Shown: in pieces, positions 33,606-45,900 of the stretch | How the letters are laid out: every line of letters begins with the position of its first letter | Numbering within the stretch: position 1 is the first letter of the stretch | Source: Brienomyrus brachyistius | Taxonomy: Eukaryota; Chordata; Actinopteri; Osteoglossiformes; Mormyridae | Direction: 5' to 3' | Assembly (NCBI RefSeq): GCF_023856365.1 | Contig: NC_064548.1 | Coordinates: forward strand, 3,757,001 to 3,821,000 | Length of the DNA: 64,000 nt | Translations under genes and position numbers: made by a program | Notes under the pieces: generated by a model | The model's input: the letters and a program-made list of their open reading frames with translations, nothing else | Databases searched by the model: none | What the model was told of the DNA's origin: nothing

Positions 33606-35655
33606 TTTTCGAGATCTTTTCCCTGCCATATAAATCTGGATAAAATCCTGTCCCATTCCGTAAAATATTTTTAGGTAATTAAAACCGGGAGGTTTTGAAA
33701 GAGATATAGGAATCTCGGTAAAACATTGATTTTAATTGCTTCTATTCTAGAGCTTAGGCTTAAATATGGTATGAGATTCCACTGTGTTAGTTCTCCTTTA
33801 ATTCTGTTATACAAAGGAGTATAATTCTTATCAAACAATTTTGAGAGATCTTTGGTTAGCACTAGGTACTCGAAAGAGCTTGTTTCCCATCTCAGTGGGT
33901 TTGCCTTTTTAAATTTATCAGGTAAGTCTAAATTATATGTGAGAATTTCTGTTTTATTAATATTAGAAATTCATCACTTCTGGTAGGGATGACATATAAA
34001 ACAGGGTTTTCCTTCTTATATAAAACGAGTTTTCTTATATAAAGTAGGACATCATCTGCGTAACATGCTATTTTGTGCTCAACCCCACCCATTTCAATAC
34101 CCTTAATTTAATCTTGCTGTCTTATAAATTGTGCTAGTGGTTCTATGAACAATGCAAATATGAGTAGGGACCATGCACACCTTTGCCTCACTCCCCTTTT
34201 CAGTGTAAAGGATTTAGGTAAATTGCCATTAATGTTAATTTTTGCTGTAGGGCTATCATAAATGACCTTAATACTGTTTATTATTATTTCTTGAAACGCA
34301 AATTTATCAAGAACCCTGTAAAGATATTGCCAGTTAACAGAGTCAAAAGCTTTTTCTGTGTATAAACTTAAAATCATCACTTTTTCCTTATATTGTTGAC
34401 ATGGTTCATGATATGAAAGGTACATCTTTCATTATCCTGCGTTTGGCGGTTGTGAATAAACCCTGTTTGATCACTGTGAATTAGACTGGGAATAATTCTT
34501 TCCATCCTTTTGGCCATTAAAGAAGTGTAAATACGATAATCTACATTAAAAGCCGAAATTTTTAGTAACTTAAAATTTTCCAAAAAAGAGTTGATCTTGA
34601 CTCCTTTATTATTTGCGGTTCTTGTATATAGCTGTTTATAAAACCTTTCAAATACTGCTTCAATTTTATCCTGCCTGCTTTCTGTGGCATTCTGTTGTGG
34701 GTCTTGTATTTTATATATTCTTCTGTCTGCTCTTTGTTTTTTTAGTTTCCTTGCCAGTAGTTTTGTAAATTTAGAGCCATTTTCATAGAATCTCTGCCTT
34801 GTATAGAGCATCTTTTTCTCAGTTTCTTGTGTGTATATCATATCAATTTAATTCCTTATTCTCTTTAATTGTAATAATATTTTGGTGTCTGAACTCTGGG
34901 CGGGGCCACCCTCCAGAATCTTCAACCATTTTGTAGCTCTATACTCATATACTGTATATCTCTAATTTTCTTCCGCATAGTTTTTTCTTACAGTAAGTGA
35001 GGTTACTGCTATGATCTTACCTCTCAGGACAGCCTTCGCTGCTTCCCATAATATTGGTTGTGAAACCTCACCATTTTCATTTTCTTTCTGGTAAATTTTA
35101 ATGTCATTACTTTCATTTGCTTTTTAAAAGAGGGGTCATTAAGAAGACTCAAGTTAAATTTCTATGTTGTATTTCCTCTGAGGATTTCCAAATTAATAGT
35201 AATATATAAGGGCATGGTCACTTAAGTCTATTGTTCCAGTGTCTGCTTCTGTAACTCTTAACCTGAATGTGATAAAATAGTCAATCGTAGTGTATATGGA
35301 ATGAGCGCTTCAGTAGTGTGTATATTGTCTTGTTTTAGGGAATATTTCTCTCCATATATCTATTAGGCCTATATCTTTTATTAATACTTTAATTTTCTTG
35401 CTTATCATTTTTGCTGTTCGAGCCAGGCCTGGGGGTGGGGCTCGATGGCGAGTGCCTGGTGGCCAGGCCTACACCCATGGGGCCTGGTCGGGCACAGCCC
35501 GAACAAGGCACGTGGGTCCCCCCTCCAATGGGCTCATCACCCATGGGAGGGGCCATAGGGGTCGGGTGCGATGTGATCTGGGCGGCGGCCAAAGGCAGGG
35601 ACCTTGGTGGTCCGATCCTTGGCTACAGAACCTAGCTCTAGGGACATGGAATGTC

Positions 35656-36195
35656 ACCTCTCTGATGGGGAAGGAGCCTGAGCTGGTGCGCGAGGTTGTG
35701 AAGTTCCAGCTAGATATAGTCGGACTCGCCTCGACGCACGGCTTGGGCTCTGGAACCAGTCTCCTTGAGGGGGGTTGGACCTTTTTCCACTCTGGAGTTG
35801 CCCACGGGGAGAGGCGCCGAGCGGGGGTGGGCATACTTATTGCCCCCAGGCTGGGTGCCTGTACATTGGGGTTTACCGCAGTGGACGAGAGGGTAGCCTC
35901 CCTTCACCTTCGGGTGGGGGGACAGGTTCTGACTGTTGTTTGCGCTTATGCGCCAAACGGCAGTTCAGAATACCCACCCTTTTTGGAGTCCTTGGAAGGG
36001 GTGTTGGAGAGCGCTCCTCCTGGGGACTCTCTTGTTCTGCTGGGGAACTTCAATGCTCACGTGGGCAATGACAGTGACCTGGAGAGGCGTGATTGGGAGG
36101 AACGGCCCCCCCGATCTGAACCCGAGCGGTGTTTTGTTATTGGACTTCTGTGCTCGTCACGGATTGTCCATAATGAACACCATGTTCAAGCATAA
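35656..36195 (+). pseudogene. Rex3-like element: endonuclease portion, frameshifted
   Basis: Apurinic/apyrimidinic-type endonuclease start ([17 protein letters not shown]) through [10 protein letters not shown]. The family usually has [10 protein letters not shown], so the Asp of the GDFN motif is Asn here, which would probably impair nicking. The frame leaves the conserved sequence after about 36073 and the domain continues one frame over ([15 protein letters not shown], then STDHYLVV at about 36330). Confidence 0.75.
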
Positions 36196-38431
36196 GGGTG
36201 TCCATATGTGCACTTGGCACCAGGACACCCTAGGCCGCAGTTCGATGATCGACTTTGTAGTCGTGTCGTCGGACTTGCGGCTGCATGTCTTGGGCACTCG
36301 GGTGAAGAGAGGGGCGGAGCTGTCAACCGATCACTACCTGGTGGTGGGTTGGCTCTGCTGGTGGGGGAGGAAGCCGGCCAGGCCTGGCAGGGCCAAGCCT
36401 ATAGTGAGGGTCTGCTGGGAACGTCTGGCGGAATCCCCTGTCAGGGAGAGTTTCAACTCCTACCTCCGGCAGAACTTCTCCCATATCCCGGGGGAGGCGG
36501 GGGACATTGAGTCCGAATGGGCCATGTTCCGTGCCTCCATTGTGGAGGCGGCTGACCGGAGCGGCGGCAATCCCCAAACCCGCTGGTGGACAGCGGTGGT
36601 AAGGGATGCCGTCAAGCTGAAGAAGGAGTCCTATCGGGCCTTTTTGGCCAGTGGGACTCCAGACGCAGCTGACAGGTACCGGCAGGTCAAGCGGGATGCG
36701 GCTTTGGCGGTTGCTGAGGCAAAAACTCGGGTGTGGGAGGAGTTTGGCAAGGCCATGGAGAACGACTTCCGGACGGCTTCGAGGAGATTCTGGTCCACCA
36801 TCCAGCGGCTCCACACGGGAAAGCGGTGCAGCATCAACACTAGTTATGGTGGGGATGATGCGCTGCTGACCTCAACTCGGGACGTTTTGGGTCGGTGGAA
36901 GGAATACTTCGAAGACCTCCTCAATCCCACCGACACGCCTTCCGATATGAAAGCAGAGTGTGGGGACTTGGGGGTGGACTCGCCTATTTCTGGGGCGGAG
37001 GTCACTGAGGTGGTCAAAAAGCTCCTCGGTGGCCGGGCCCCGGGGGTGGATGAGATTCGCCCGGAGTTCCTCAAGGCTCTGGATGCTGTAGGGCTGTCCT
37101 GGCTGACACGCATCTGCAGCATCGCGTGGACATCGGGGGCAGTGCCTCTGGACTGGCAGACCGGGGTGGTGGTCCCCCTCTTTAAGAAAGGGGACCGGAG
37201 GGTGTGCTCCAACTCTAGGGGGATCACACTCCTCAGCCTCCCTGGTAAGGTCTATTCGGGGGTCCTGGAGAGGAGGGTCCGCCGGATTGTCGAACCTCGG
37301 ATTCAGGAGGAGCAGTGTGGTTTTCGCCCTGGCCGTGGAACAGTGGACCAGCTCTATACACTCAGCAGGGTTTTGGAGGGTTCATGGGAGTTTGTCCGAC
37401 CAGTCTACATGTGTTTTGTGGACTTGGAGAGGGCATTCGACCGTGTCCCTCTGGGAGTCCTGTGGGGAGTGCTCCGGGAGCATGGGGTACCGGGCTTCCT
37501 TTTAAGGGTGGTTCGGTCCCTGCATGACCGGTGCCAGAACCAGGTCCGCATGGGCGGCAATAACTCGGACTTGTTTCCGGTGAGGGTTGGACTCCGTCAG
37601 GGCTGCCCTTTGTCACCGATTCTTTTCATAGCTTTAATGGACAGAATTTCTAGGTGCAGCCAGGGAGTTGAGGGTGTCTGGTTCGGTGACCTCAGGATTA
37701 GGTCTCTGCTTTTTGCAGATGATGTGATTCTGTTGGCCTCATCGGACCATGACCTTCAGCTTTCACTGGAGCAGTTCGCAGCCGAGTGTGAAGCGGCTGG
37801 GATGAGAATCAGCACCTCCAAATCCGAGACCATGGTTCTCAGCCGGAAAAGGGTAGAATGCTCTCTCCGGGTTGGGGATGGGGTCCTCCCCCAAGTGGAG
37901 GAGTTTAAGTATCTCGGGATCTTGTTCACGAGTGGGGGAACGATGGAACGGGAGGTTGACAGGCGGATCGGTGCGGCGTCAGCAGTCATGCGGGCGCTGC
38001 ATCAGTCTGTCATGGTGAAGAGAGAGCTGAGACAAAAAGCAAAGCTCTCGATTTACCAGTCGATCTACGTTCCTACCCTCACCTATGGTCATGAGCTATG
38101 GGTAGTGACCGAAAGAACGAGATCGCGGGTGCAAGCGGCCGAAATGAGTTTCCTGTGCAGGGTGGCTGGGCTCTCCCTTAGAGATAGGGTGAGGAGTTCA
38201 GTCATTCGGGAGGGACTCAGAGTAGAGCCGCTGCTCCTCCGCATCGAGAGGAGCCAGATGAGGTGGCTCGGGCATCTGATTAGGATGCCTCCAGGACGCC
38301 TCCCTGGGGAGGTGTTCAGGCATTTGTCCCACTGGGAGGAGACCCCGGGGAAGACCCAGGACACGCTGGAGAGACTGTGTCTCCTAGCTGACCTGGGAAC
38401 GCCTCGGGATCCCCCCAGAGGAGCTGGATGA
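35936..38431 (+). pseudogene. Rex3-like element: endonuclease end plus reverse transcriptase, 831 codons
   Basis: Open for 2.5 kb. Conserved sequence starts near 36073 and includes the endonuclease C-terminus (SSMIDFVVVSSDL, STDHYLVV), a linker, and the RT fingers/palm with FADD. The C-terminal region has YGHELWVVTERTRSRVQAAE and RMRWLGH-type sequence. I expect no host function. Confidence 0.85.
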
Positions 38432-39189
38432 AGTGGCCGGGGAGAGGGAAGTCTGGGCTTCCCTGCTGAGACTGCTGCCTCCACGACCCGACCCTGGATT
38501 AAGCGGAAGATGATGGATGGATGGATGGATGTTTGTTTCGAAATATCTAGTTTACAGGTGTATATTCAGGCCTCGTCCCCATATCAGAACCCCAGCTGAA
38601 TGACTTATCTTATCAACAATCTTCTTAAAAAAGGTAAAATCACTTTATCTTTGAGAAATGTTTCCACAAAAGTTGGCATTGAGCTTCCTTCCTCATTTTA
38701 CAGCACATTGTACATTCTAATATTCTCCCTCCTAGATCTTGATCGGCTAACTTTTCTTCATGTGGATTTTGAATCACTAGCATGTTTTTAACTATGTGCT
38801 CCATCTTTAGCATCCTAGTGTCTACCTCGTCAATGCGTTCCTCCGTTTCCTTGACTCTCAGCTTAATCTTAATTTCATGTTTGATATCGACCAGTTGGTG
38901 ATTGTTCTCTTTTCGGAAATCTTGAATTTCCAACAGAATTCTTTCCAAGTTCACCTTTGCTTTCTCGTTACTTTTCTGTTTCATGCCGTTTTTCCCGCTA
39001 GCTCTTCATCGTTTTCATTCGGATCTGTCGTATTTCTCTTGCTTTTTTTCTCGTTTCCATGATAATCTTACTATCTACCCAATAGTAACACAAAGATGGA
39101 TTTACTCGACACTTAGCAAGATATTTTTAAATTCTGTCGGAAGAGACTGCGTTTTAGGCTGCCATCTTGGGCAGTAGCGGAACCGGAAA

Positions 39190-40290
39190 CCCCTTTCTGC
39201 CTAATTTTCAAAATGCACAAAACACATGTACACTGGTTGGGCAAACTCCTATGATCCCTCCAGTATCCTTGAAAGGGTAAAGAGCTGGTCCAGTGTTCCA
39301 TGATCAGGATGAAAACTACATTGTTCCTCTTAAATCTGAGGTTAAACTCACGGATTGATCCTCCTCTCCAATGCCCAGGCATAAGATGAGGAGTGTGATC
39401 AATCTAAAGCTGGAACACACCCTCCACTCGTGTTTCTTAAAGACTGGTACTTTATCTGACAGTCCAGTGGCCCTATCCCTGACCTCCTTAGAATATTAAA
39501 AAGGCATGTCAGCTAAGACAGCTCAACAATATCCAGAGCCTTCGGGAATTCAGCACGAATCTTATCCACCCCTGGAACCTTATTTATGAGGAGATTTTTA
39601 ACTACCTCAGTAACCTCAGCCCTAGTGATGGGTGAGTCTTCCTAACCCTACTTGCACCAAGGAAGGCATATCAGAAATATTCAGTAGGTCTTCAAAGTTC
39701 TTCTTCAACTATCTGACTATATCCAGTTGAGGTCAACAGTGTTCCAACCCTGCTGTTAACAGCAAAGCCCTGTGTCCACCACCTGGGTTGTCTGACAGTT
39801 TGCCAGAATCACTTTGAGGCCGACTCAAAGTTCTTTTCCAGGGCCTCACTGAAATCCTCCCAATTTTTCCTTCTGAAATTGCCAATGCCAGACTCTGCTT
39901 AACCTGCCTCTACCCTGTTAGTTGCCTCTAGAGTCTCACAAGCTAAGCAAGCTTAGGAAGGTTTCCTTCTTCATCCTAACGTCTTCCTTTGCTGTTGCTG
40001 TCCACCACTCTACCAGGTCTGTTCAGTGTTTTTGCCAGCCACCTGATTCAACTCACAGAGTTCACTATGGAAAAACTCTGGCTACATAAGTCCAATAACA
40101 AGGCACCACTTGGGTTCAGATCAGCATCTCATTCCTCCTAATCACACCCCTGTCATTATGCAATGTGACCATTAATATTCCCCAGTAGACCAATAAAGTA
40201 CCCAAAGGGGGCCCCTTCCAGGACCCCACCAAAAATCTCAATAGAAGACTGGATACTCTGAACTGATATTTTTATTATTAATGTTGAAAC
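39190..40290 (-). pseudogene. Old Rex3-like LINE remnant, minus strand
   Basis: Minus-strand reading gives eroded RT motifs: GVDKIRAEF-like sequence near 39560, VPVFKKHEWRVCS-like near 39440, and an out-of-frame match to the QEEQCGFRPG...MCFVDLE stretch at 39382-39210. It is heavily mutated. It adjoins the L1 5' end at about 39190, suggesting the L1 inserted into it. Confidence 0.7.
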
Positions 40291-40312
40291 ATGCAACAAG
40301 GTGACAGTATAT

Positions 40313-40645
40313 TATCCATCCATTTTCTGAAACTGCTTATCTTATTCAAATTCATGGGGCCGGAGCCTATTCCGGAGACTATGGGCACAAAGCAGGAAAC
40401 AACCCAGGATGGGGCACCAACCCATCATAGGGCACACTCACTCACACACCATTCACTCGCACACCTACGGGCAACTTGGTAACTAAAATCAGCCTCAGTA
40501 TATTTTTAGACTGTGGGAGGAAACTCCACGACAGGACAAGAAGAACATGCTAACTTCACACACATGGAACCCTGGTGGAGACTGGAATGCAGGTCTCAGA
40601 GGTCGGAGGCAACAGTGCTAACCACTGCACCACCATGCCGCCCCA
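40313..40645 (-). mobile_element. tRNA-derived SINE, minus strand
   Basis: Starts with ATCCATCCATTTTCTGAAAC (complement of the tail) and ends with TAACCACTGCACCACCATGC (complement of the tRNA-like head). It is moderately diverged from the copy at 18115. Confidence 0.85.
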
Positions 40646-40659
40646 GTGGACCATTAATT

Positions 40660-41740
40660 TGAAAATTAAAAAGAAAGAAGAAAAAAAAAAGATTCAAGTC
40701 AAAAGTTACAGTAAAAAAACCATTAGGTGTTATTACACAGTAGACGTAGATTGCGAGGGCGCATACCGTACTTTTCCATTGAAGGTGGACATATATTTGT
40801 ATGTTTTTGTGTACTGGGAAGATTATGAGGTGTTTATGTGTATTGGAAAAAACAGACGTAAGGAGAGGTAGAAATTAGACAAGAGATACAGTGGAAAAAT
40901 AAACTGACAAAATTAACTGAAGGAAAAAGGGGAGGAAGGTTGTTAGTCAGCCGTTATGCGCGATATCCCTGTGCAAATGCCAATGAGTCACCCCACATTC
41001 CCCACAGGCACCATCAGGCTGGACCCCCCACATACGAGTGGGCCTGAGGGAACGGCATGGTGACCCGCAGAGCATGGCCCTACCCCACGCAGACCACACC
41101 CGATTCTATGGTCGTTTTTTTTTTTTTTTAATGCTTGTTAATCTGTATGTGCGTATGAGTGAGAGAGTACTAATCTGGTATAATGCATTAAAAGCAGCAG
41201 GACATGCAGGTGGGCTCAGCCCAGGGCAGGAGAGACCAGGACGCGAGGTGATGGCCGCCAGAGGCACACTGTCCCAGACCAGCTCAGTGACCCAGCCCTG
41301 GGTCACCCACCCCACTGCAGCCCACCACAGGTACAGGACAAAAGAACCACTCATCGAGCCCAGGGCAGAGCGAAGAGGAAGCGAAACAAACTAGGACCTA
41401 AAGAGAAGCAGCAGGATTGGGGAGCTAGTGAAGTCCATATTTCACCAGGGTGAACTCCAACATACTGGTATCAAACCGGAGGGAGTTATGTAGACCCAGA
41501 GACCGAGCCACACATCGAGGTGAGCTTGACTATTTCTATATGGTATATCTCTGCCTCCCACATTAGCTCAGGCTCCTTTCCCTGCAGAGAGTTTACGTTC
41601 CATGTGCTTAAAGGCAGTTTCAGGATCGATCCATTATCTACCGCTCATGCATTTCTTGTGTTAAAAAAAAAAAAACAATTCACACTCATAAGTTGGGAAA
41701 AAATGAGTTTGCTTGAAATGGTTCATTTACAACCACCAGT
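40660..41740. other. Unclassified interval downstream of INTS6 and SERPINE3
   Basis: No gene assigned. The sub-segment 40980-41540 is GC-rich and contains open frames on both strands, for example a 118-codon plus-strand frame at 41038-41394. It also contains a T-homopolymer at 41115. I do not recognise its peptides. Confidence 0.4.
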
Positions 41741-41749
41741 CAGGGAGTA

Positions 41750-42890
41750 AAATAGAAATGAGTTTTATTTGTGTAAATACTTCATTATATAGCACTTTAA
41801 ATATCTCTGAAAACTATTTACACAGATACAATATAGTGAAAATACTTTATTTTACAGCATCTGAAATTTTACAAAAATTGACAAGTACGGCAAAGATTTG
41901 GTCCCAGTGTTGGATGGTGTAGCTAAGGTAAATGTGAAGGGAGAAGGTTTCAGCCACTACCTGCAGAACGTCAACCGGTCCTCGTATCAAAGAGATTTCC
42001 GAAAACAATACCGCTTCCCAAGACAGACATGCCTCAAAGCGCTTGCTGTAAATTAAAACGTCAAGAACCTAAAAATTCTTTAAAAAGATGAACATCAAGG
42101 GAGTCCATTACATCAATATTCTGTTATGAGTGTATTGTATATTGGTCAGACGTGTTTATGCGAGTGTTTGTGGGGGGCACAATAAACAGTGTGACCAACA
42201 TAGTTAACTTTTTTTAAAGGGTCTGATGTTGTGATGTCAGTCTCAGACAGCATCATCAGCTTCATGCATCATCACAGCAGAGAAAGCAGCTTCACCGGCA
42301 ATTTTGACAGTAGCCTCCTAGTGCAGCACCTATCGCCCCATCGGTGGATATGGTAAGAGTGCAATTTCATCAGTGGATATAAATCAAATCCACAAATCAG
42401 GCATATGGAGACCACAAGATAATCTGGTCTTACTGGCAGATATGTAGAGGGATTCACCTGATGGCTGCAGCTTCGCTATGCTTCACTATCATCCCGATGT
42501 TGCAATGTTGTTCCTACAGCATGGAGAGGCTACATGCCCAGGGTAGGGACTCCTATGCAACAAGTCACAGTAGAACCATTTTGTACTCCAGGAGCCCAAG
42601 CATCGTGGTCACAGCCACAGTATATTGATGTACCACCAGCACCACTGTAACAGAGGCAATAACAAGACTGAACAAACCTTTCTCAGAAAAGGAAAAAAAA
42701 AAAATTTTTACAGCCCCATGCGGAAGTTCTCTGCCACTTCCTGTCTTGAGTATCACACGTTGATTACACCCAGTCTGTAGTGTACGTCTGTGTCTCTCCA
42801 GAAACCCAGCATGTAACAGTAGCTCCCAAGAGACATGCATCCATGGGGTCCCAGAGAGACGACAGGGCTGGATTAGAGCACACTGCACAT
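41750..42890 (-). terminator. INTS6: INTS6 3'UTR and polyadenylation signals
   Basis: About 1.1 kb between the INTS6 stop and candidate AATAAA signals (minus strand) at 41846-41851 and 41764-41769. Which is used is not decidable here. Confidence 0.4.
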
Positions 42891-42984
42891 TTAGCACCCA
42901 TGTATGTGGTCCTTGTGATCTGCCTCCATGTGGATCTCTTCCAGGAAGCTCTGTAGCTGCTCAACCAGGACCCGCTTCTTAAAC
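42891..42984 (-). CDS. INTS6: INTS6 exon 18 and stop
   Basis: Residues 845-875, RFKKRVLVEQLQSFLEEIHM to HGC, stop TAA at 42893-42891. The last residues diverge from the human NINHINSN-type ending. Confidence 0.94.
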
Positions 42985-45900
42985 CTAAGGAGGGGAAGAG
43001 TTTTAAGGACTGGATGGTACGGGCTACAGCTTCTATAACATAACATCTCCATCATAAATGACCAATTATATGTGCTTCTGTAGCTACACTTATGTAACAT
43101 GATGATTACAGGCACAGTCACCCTAATCATGAAACTCAAGACAGCTTAATGGTGCACCTGCCGGCCTCTTTGATCATGTTCTGCAGGAATATCAGACGCA
43201 CACTGAGGCTGCCGCAGAGCTGATTCAGGAAGTAGAAGATCTTCTCATAGCCTAAAGAAGCAAATATAAACAACAGGCATTTGGCGTCATCAGTACAAAT
43301 TCATCCATTACAAAAAGCTATAGAACTTCACGTTTCAAGTAGATATCTGGTCCAGATTGATCCTGTCGGTGAGCACGTACGTCGACCCGGCTTGCGGATT
43401 TCTCGGGTGATGAGGAGCTTGAGCTCAGCGTTGCGGCCCTGGGCCTCGGCCTCATGCAGCTTCTTCAGCTGGCTGGCGGTGGGTCGGGCCAGGGAACCGG
43501 TGACCCGGCTGTCCCCTGGTGGTTCGTCTCCGTTCTGTCTGTCGTCTGCCGCACTTGTCAGGTATGGCGAAACCTGCAGCACCGCATCATCTTCGGGGGC
43601 CAGTGCCCCCTCAGGGCTGTAGTGGTTGCCCATGTGGTTCCCGAAGATCCCGTCATCAATGTCATGATTGGTGTCAGACACTGCAAGGGAGTGAAGCTTA
43701 TTCTATTAAATTGTATATTTCCCTGTGCCTTTTGTCACAACAGCAGAACCTCATATGCTCTCCATTTTTAAAGGACCTTTTAAGACCTTTTTCCATTACT
43801 TCTATTATTAAACTCAGCATCAGGCTGCTTACAAAACAGGCAACTTCACAAATACCTAGAAATCCAGTCTCAGAGGTCATCACGTCTGTACACTGATAAT
43901 CGGACAGGGTAGGGCAAAACTGTACAGGGCCTCAGCTACACTAATACCAAGTTTATACAAAGTCCTCAAATACAACTGCTTTCTCTTTTCTGAAAGCGTA
44001 ATTTGTGACTCAGTTAGCAGATGGTGTCCCAAGGAGGGCTGGGGGAGAGTCAAAGACTCACATCTGGGCGAGGGAAGCAGTTTGGCACATGGAACTGGAG
44101 CTTGGGGGCTTGCTGGCATAGGTGGGGCACTGGGAGGTGTTGGGGAGCTCCGCCCACCAGCATGGTTGCTGAGAACAGGCGGGGTGTAGCCACGGCCCGG
44201 CCGGAGCAGTGGGGACATGCACCTCCGCCTCTTAGGGGCAGTAGCGCCTCCCAGCATGCCAGGGTCGCCCGGCCGCTTGGACTTATTCTGGGGGCTGGAG
44301 ACAAACTCGTCTGCCTCGTCGATCATCATTCCCTGTGAGGAAGAACAAGTGGAAAGGGAATGAGTCACAGATTCTCATAAACATGGACCAGGTGCTGTGA
44401 CACATGCACAACAAACCAATCAGAACAACCATCAAAATACACCCACCATGCGAGTAAACATTAAGGCTGGGATGGTGCTGGAATAGATACTAGGATACCT
44501 CCCTTTAATTCAAATAGCATGCTAATGGTTACTGAGGATGGTCCTAAGGGAACGTTGCTTTTTGTTTGCTCTGCAAATGACAAACACGCCTCAGCATTTC
44601 CTAAGGCTTGGAAGCGCACACTCTTACCTTCTTGTCCAGTTTAAAGGGGTTCCCAAAGGTGTGTAGGCGCTTGGGCTGGTCAGCATCCGCCTCCCTCAGA
44701 GGTGGGACCACGTGTTTCAGGAAGTCCTGGTAGTTGCCCATCTCAGCAATGGCGATGCTGTGCAGCTGATCTGAAAGGATGCATGACCAGTGTGCATGGA
44801 TTCCACAATATCCCACTAAAGCAACAATCATAATATGGATTCCTTACTGCTGACCGCTGACTCAGAGAGTCATGGCACTGGCTTATCCGCTGACAGTTTT
44901 ATATTATTTAAAGGGAGAGGTTCTCATTGGACTCCATGGATTAATGAAGAACGTGATTTTCACCCCTTAGGTATAAAACTACATAAGCCGAGAGCAGCAT
45001 GTCTGTAGCATCATGCTGAATCAGTAAACTACCAGTCATAACTCTTAGTGCAGTAGCGATTTGATGATGCAGTTTACATATATCAAATAGAGCACCATCA
45101 CACATATGGAAGCTGGATTAGGTGCCCTACACCAAAGGCTCAGCTGGGTCCGACGACACTTACCTGGGTCCTGGCTCTGAAAAGTTCTGGTGGTGGCTTT
45201 CAGAAGGTTCATTCTCATACGGCCGAGCTGGTCCAGTAATTGTCTCCGGGGGATGTCATAAGCATTGCGAAAGCTCTGGGGCTTCATACTCTGGAAAGGT
45301 GGGCCAGGTTGAGTAGCATGGGGAACGAATGAGAGATCACAATCATGAGGCGCTTTCCCACCAAAGTCCAGGAACCTAATTCCTGGTTCCGAGCTGCTGG
45401 GCCATCTCTACTATAAACTTTTGTAGCTCCTGGCCACTTTTATGTGGTGCTTTCCCAATGCACAACAGGAACTTGGACATTTATGCTACATAAACATGAG
45501 AGATGCAAAAAGCTTGCGATATGTTTACAATCCATTATTTTAAATCTTGCCAACAGACTGATCTTTCGTTTTCCAGTAAATAAAAAAAAAAAAAAAAACG
45601 CGCAACATTATCCCACTAATATACACTGGCAGGTTTCACCACCAGCACTGGTGATTTTAGACAAAAGTATAATCAGTTGTCGATCAAATTTTCTGATACA
45701 GAAATATGAAGACAAACAAAAGGTTTTCATTAATGCATTTAATGCAAGCGAGTTACAAAAATAATTCCACTTGCTCAATTTTTGCTCCACTACTTCCATG
45801 TCTCCCCCTGTCTGCAGGAATGTCAGGTCAGGTTGGGGAGCATGCGCTGATGTATGCCATATGACAAAACTCCTTGGGATCCCAATTGGTGACTGGATGG

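Larger units (their letters stand above)
35407..38535 (+). mobile_element. Nearly complete Rex3-like (RTE clade) LINE inserted into the L1
   Basis: A single-strand coding unit of about 3.1 kb with a GATG-type tail (38511-38535). The endonuclease occupies the 5' part (LGTWNVTSL at 35656, then NFNAHVGND at 36050) and the reverse transcriptase the middle (GRAPGVDEIRPEFLKAL, FRPGRGTVDQLYT, LLFADDVILLAS at 37708). One frame change, near 36073, separates the endonuclease start from an 831-codon frame (35936-38431) with an intact FADD catalytic motif. The C-terminal end near 38310 also appears frameshifted. RTE elements copy themselves through target-primed reverse transcription. Rex3 assignment rests on the fish host, domain order and GATG tail. 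Its low decay compared with the fragments at 18787 and 39190 suggests it is the youngest insertion here. Confidence 0.85.
33605..39190 (-). mobile_element. L1-like LINE, minus strand, interrupted and decayed
   Basis: Reading on the minus strand from 39190: a 5'UTR-like start (CTGCCCAAGATGGCAGCC), a coiled-coil ORF1-like segment (38984-38640, LERILLEIQDFRKENN, EAEERID-type heptads), then endonuclease pieces (GVLIWG, near 38600; and WREIFPKT, near 35350). Reverse-transcriptase pieces follow (HSDQTGFIHNRQ, EKAFDSVNW, KRGVRQRC at 34841-34108) and a C-terminal region (LSSRIEAIKINVLPRFLYLF, 33862-33671). Frameshifts and stops are numerous, and the sequence between ORF1 and the endonuclease is deleted. 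The endonuclease is split by the Rex3-like insertion at 35407-38530. L1 clade assignment rests on these motifs. Confidence 0.8.

Noticed and set aside
33401..33643. Plus-strand ORFs at 33.2-33.6 kb
   Set aside because: They are antisense to the Tc1-like transposase, which reads on the minus strand with recognisable catalytic motifs.
35936..38431. Host gene encoding an 831-aa endonuclease/reverse-transcriptase protein
   Set aside because: It is a retrotransposon with a GATG tail, and dead copies of it lie at 18787-19430 and 39190-40290.
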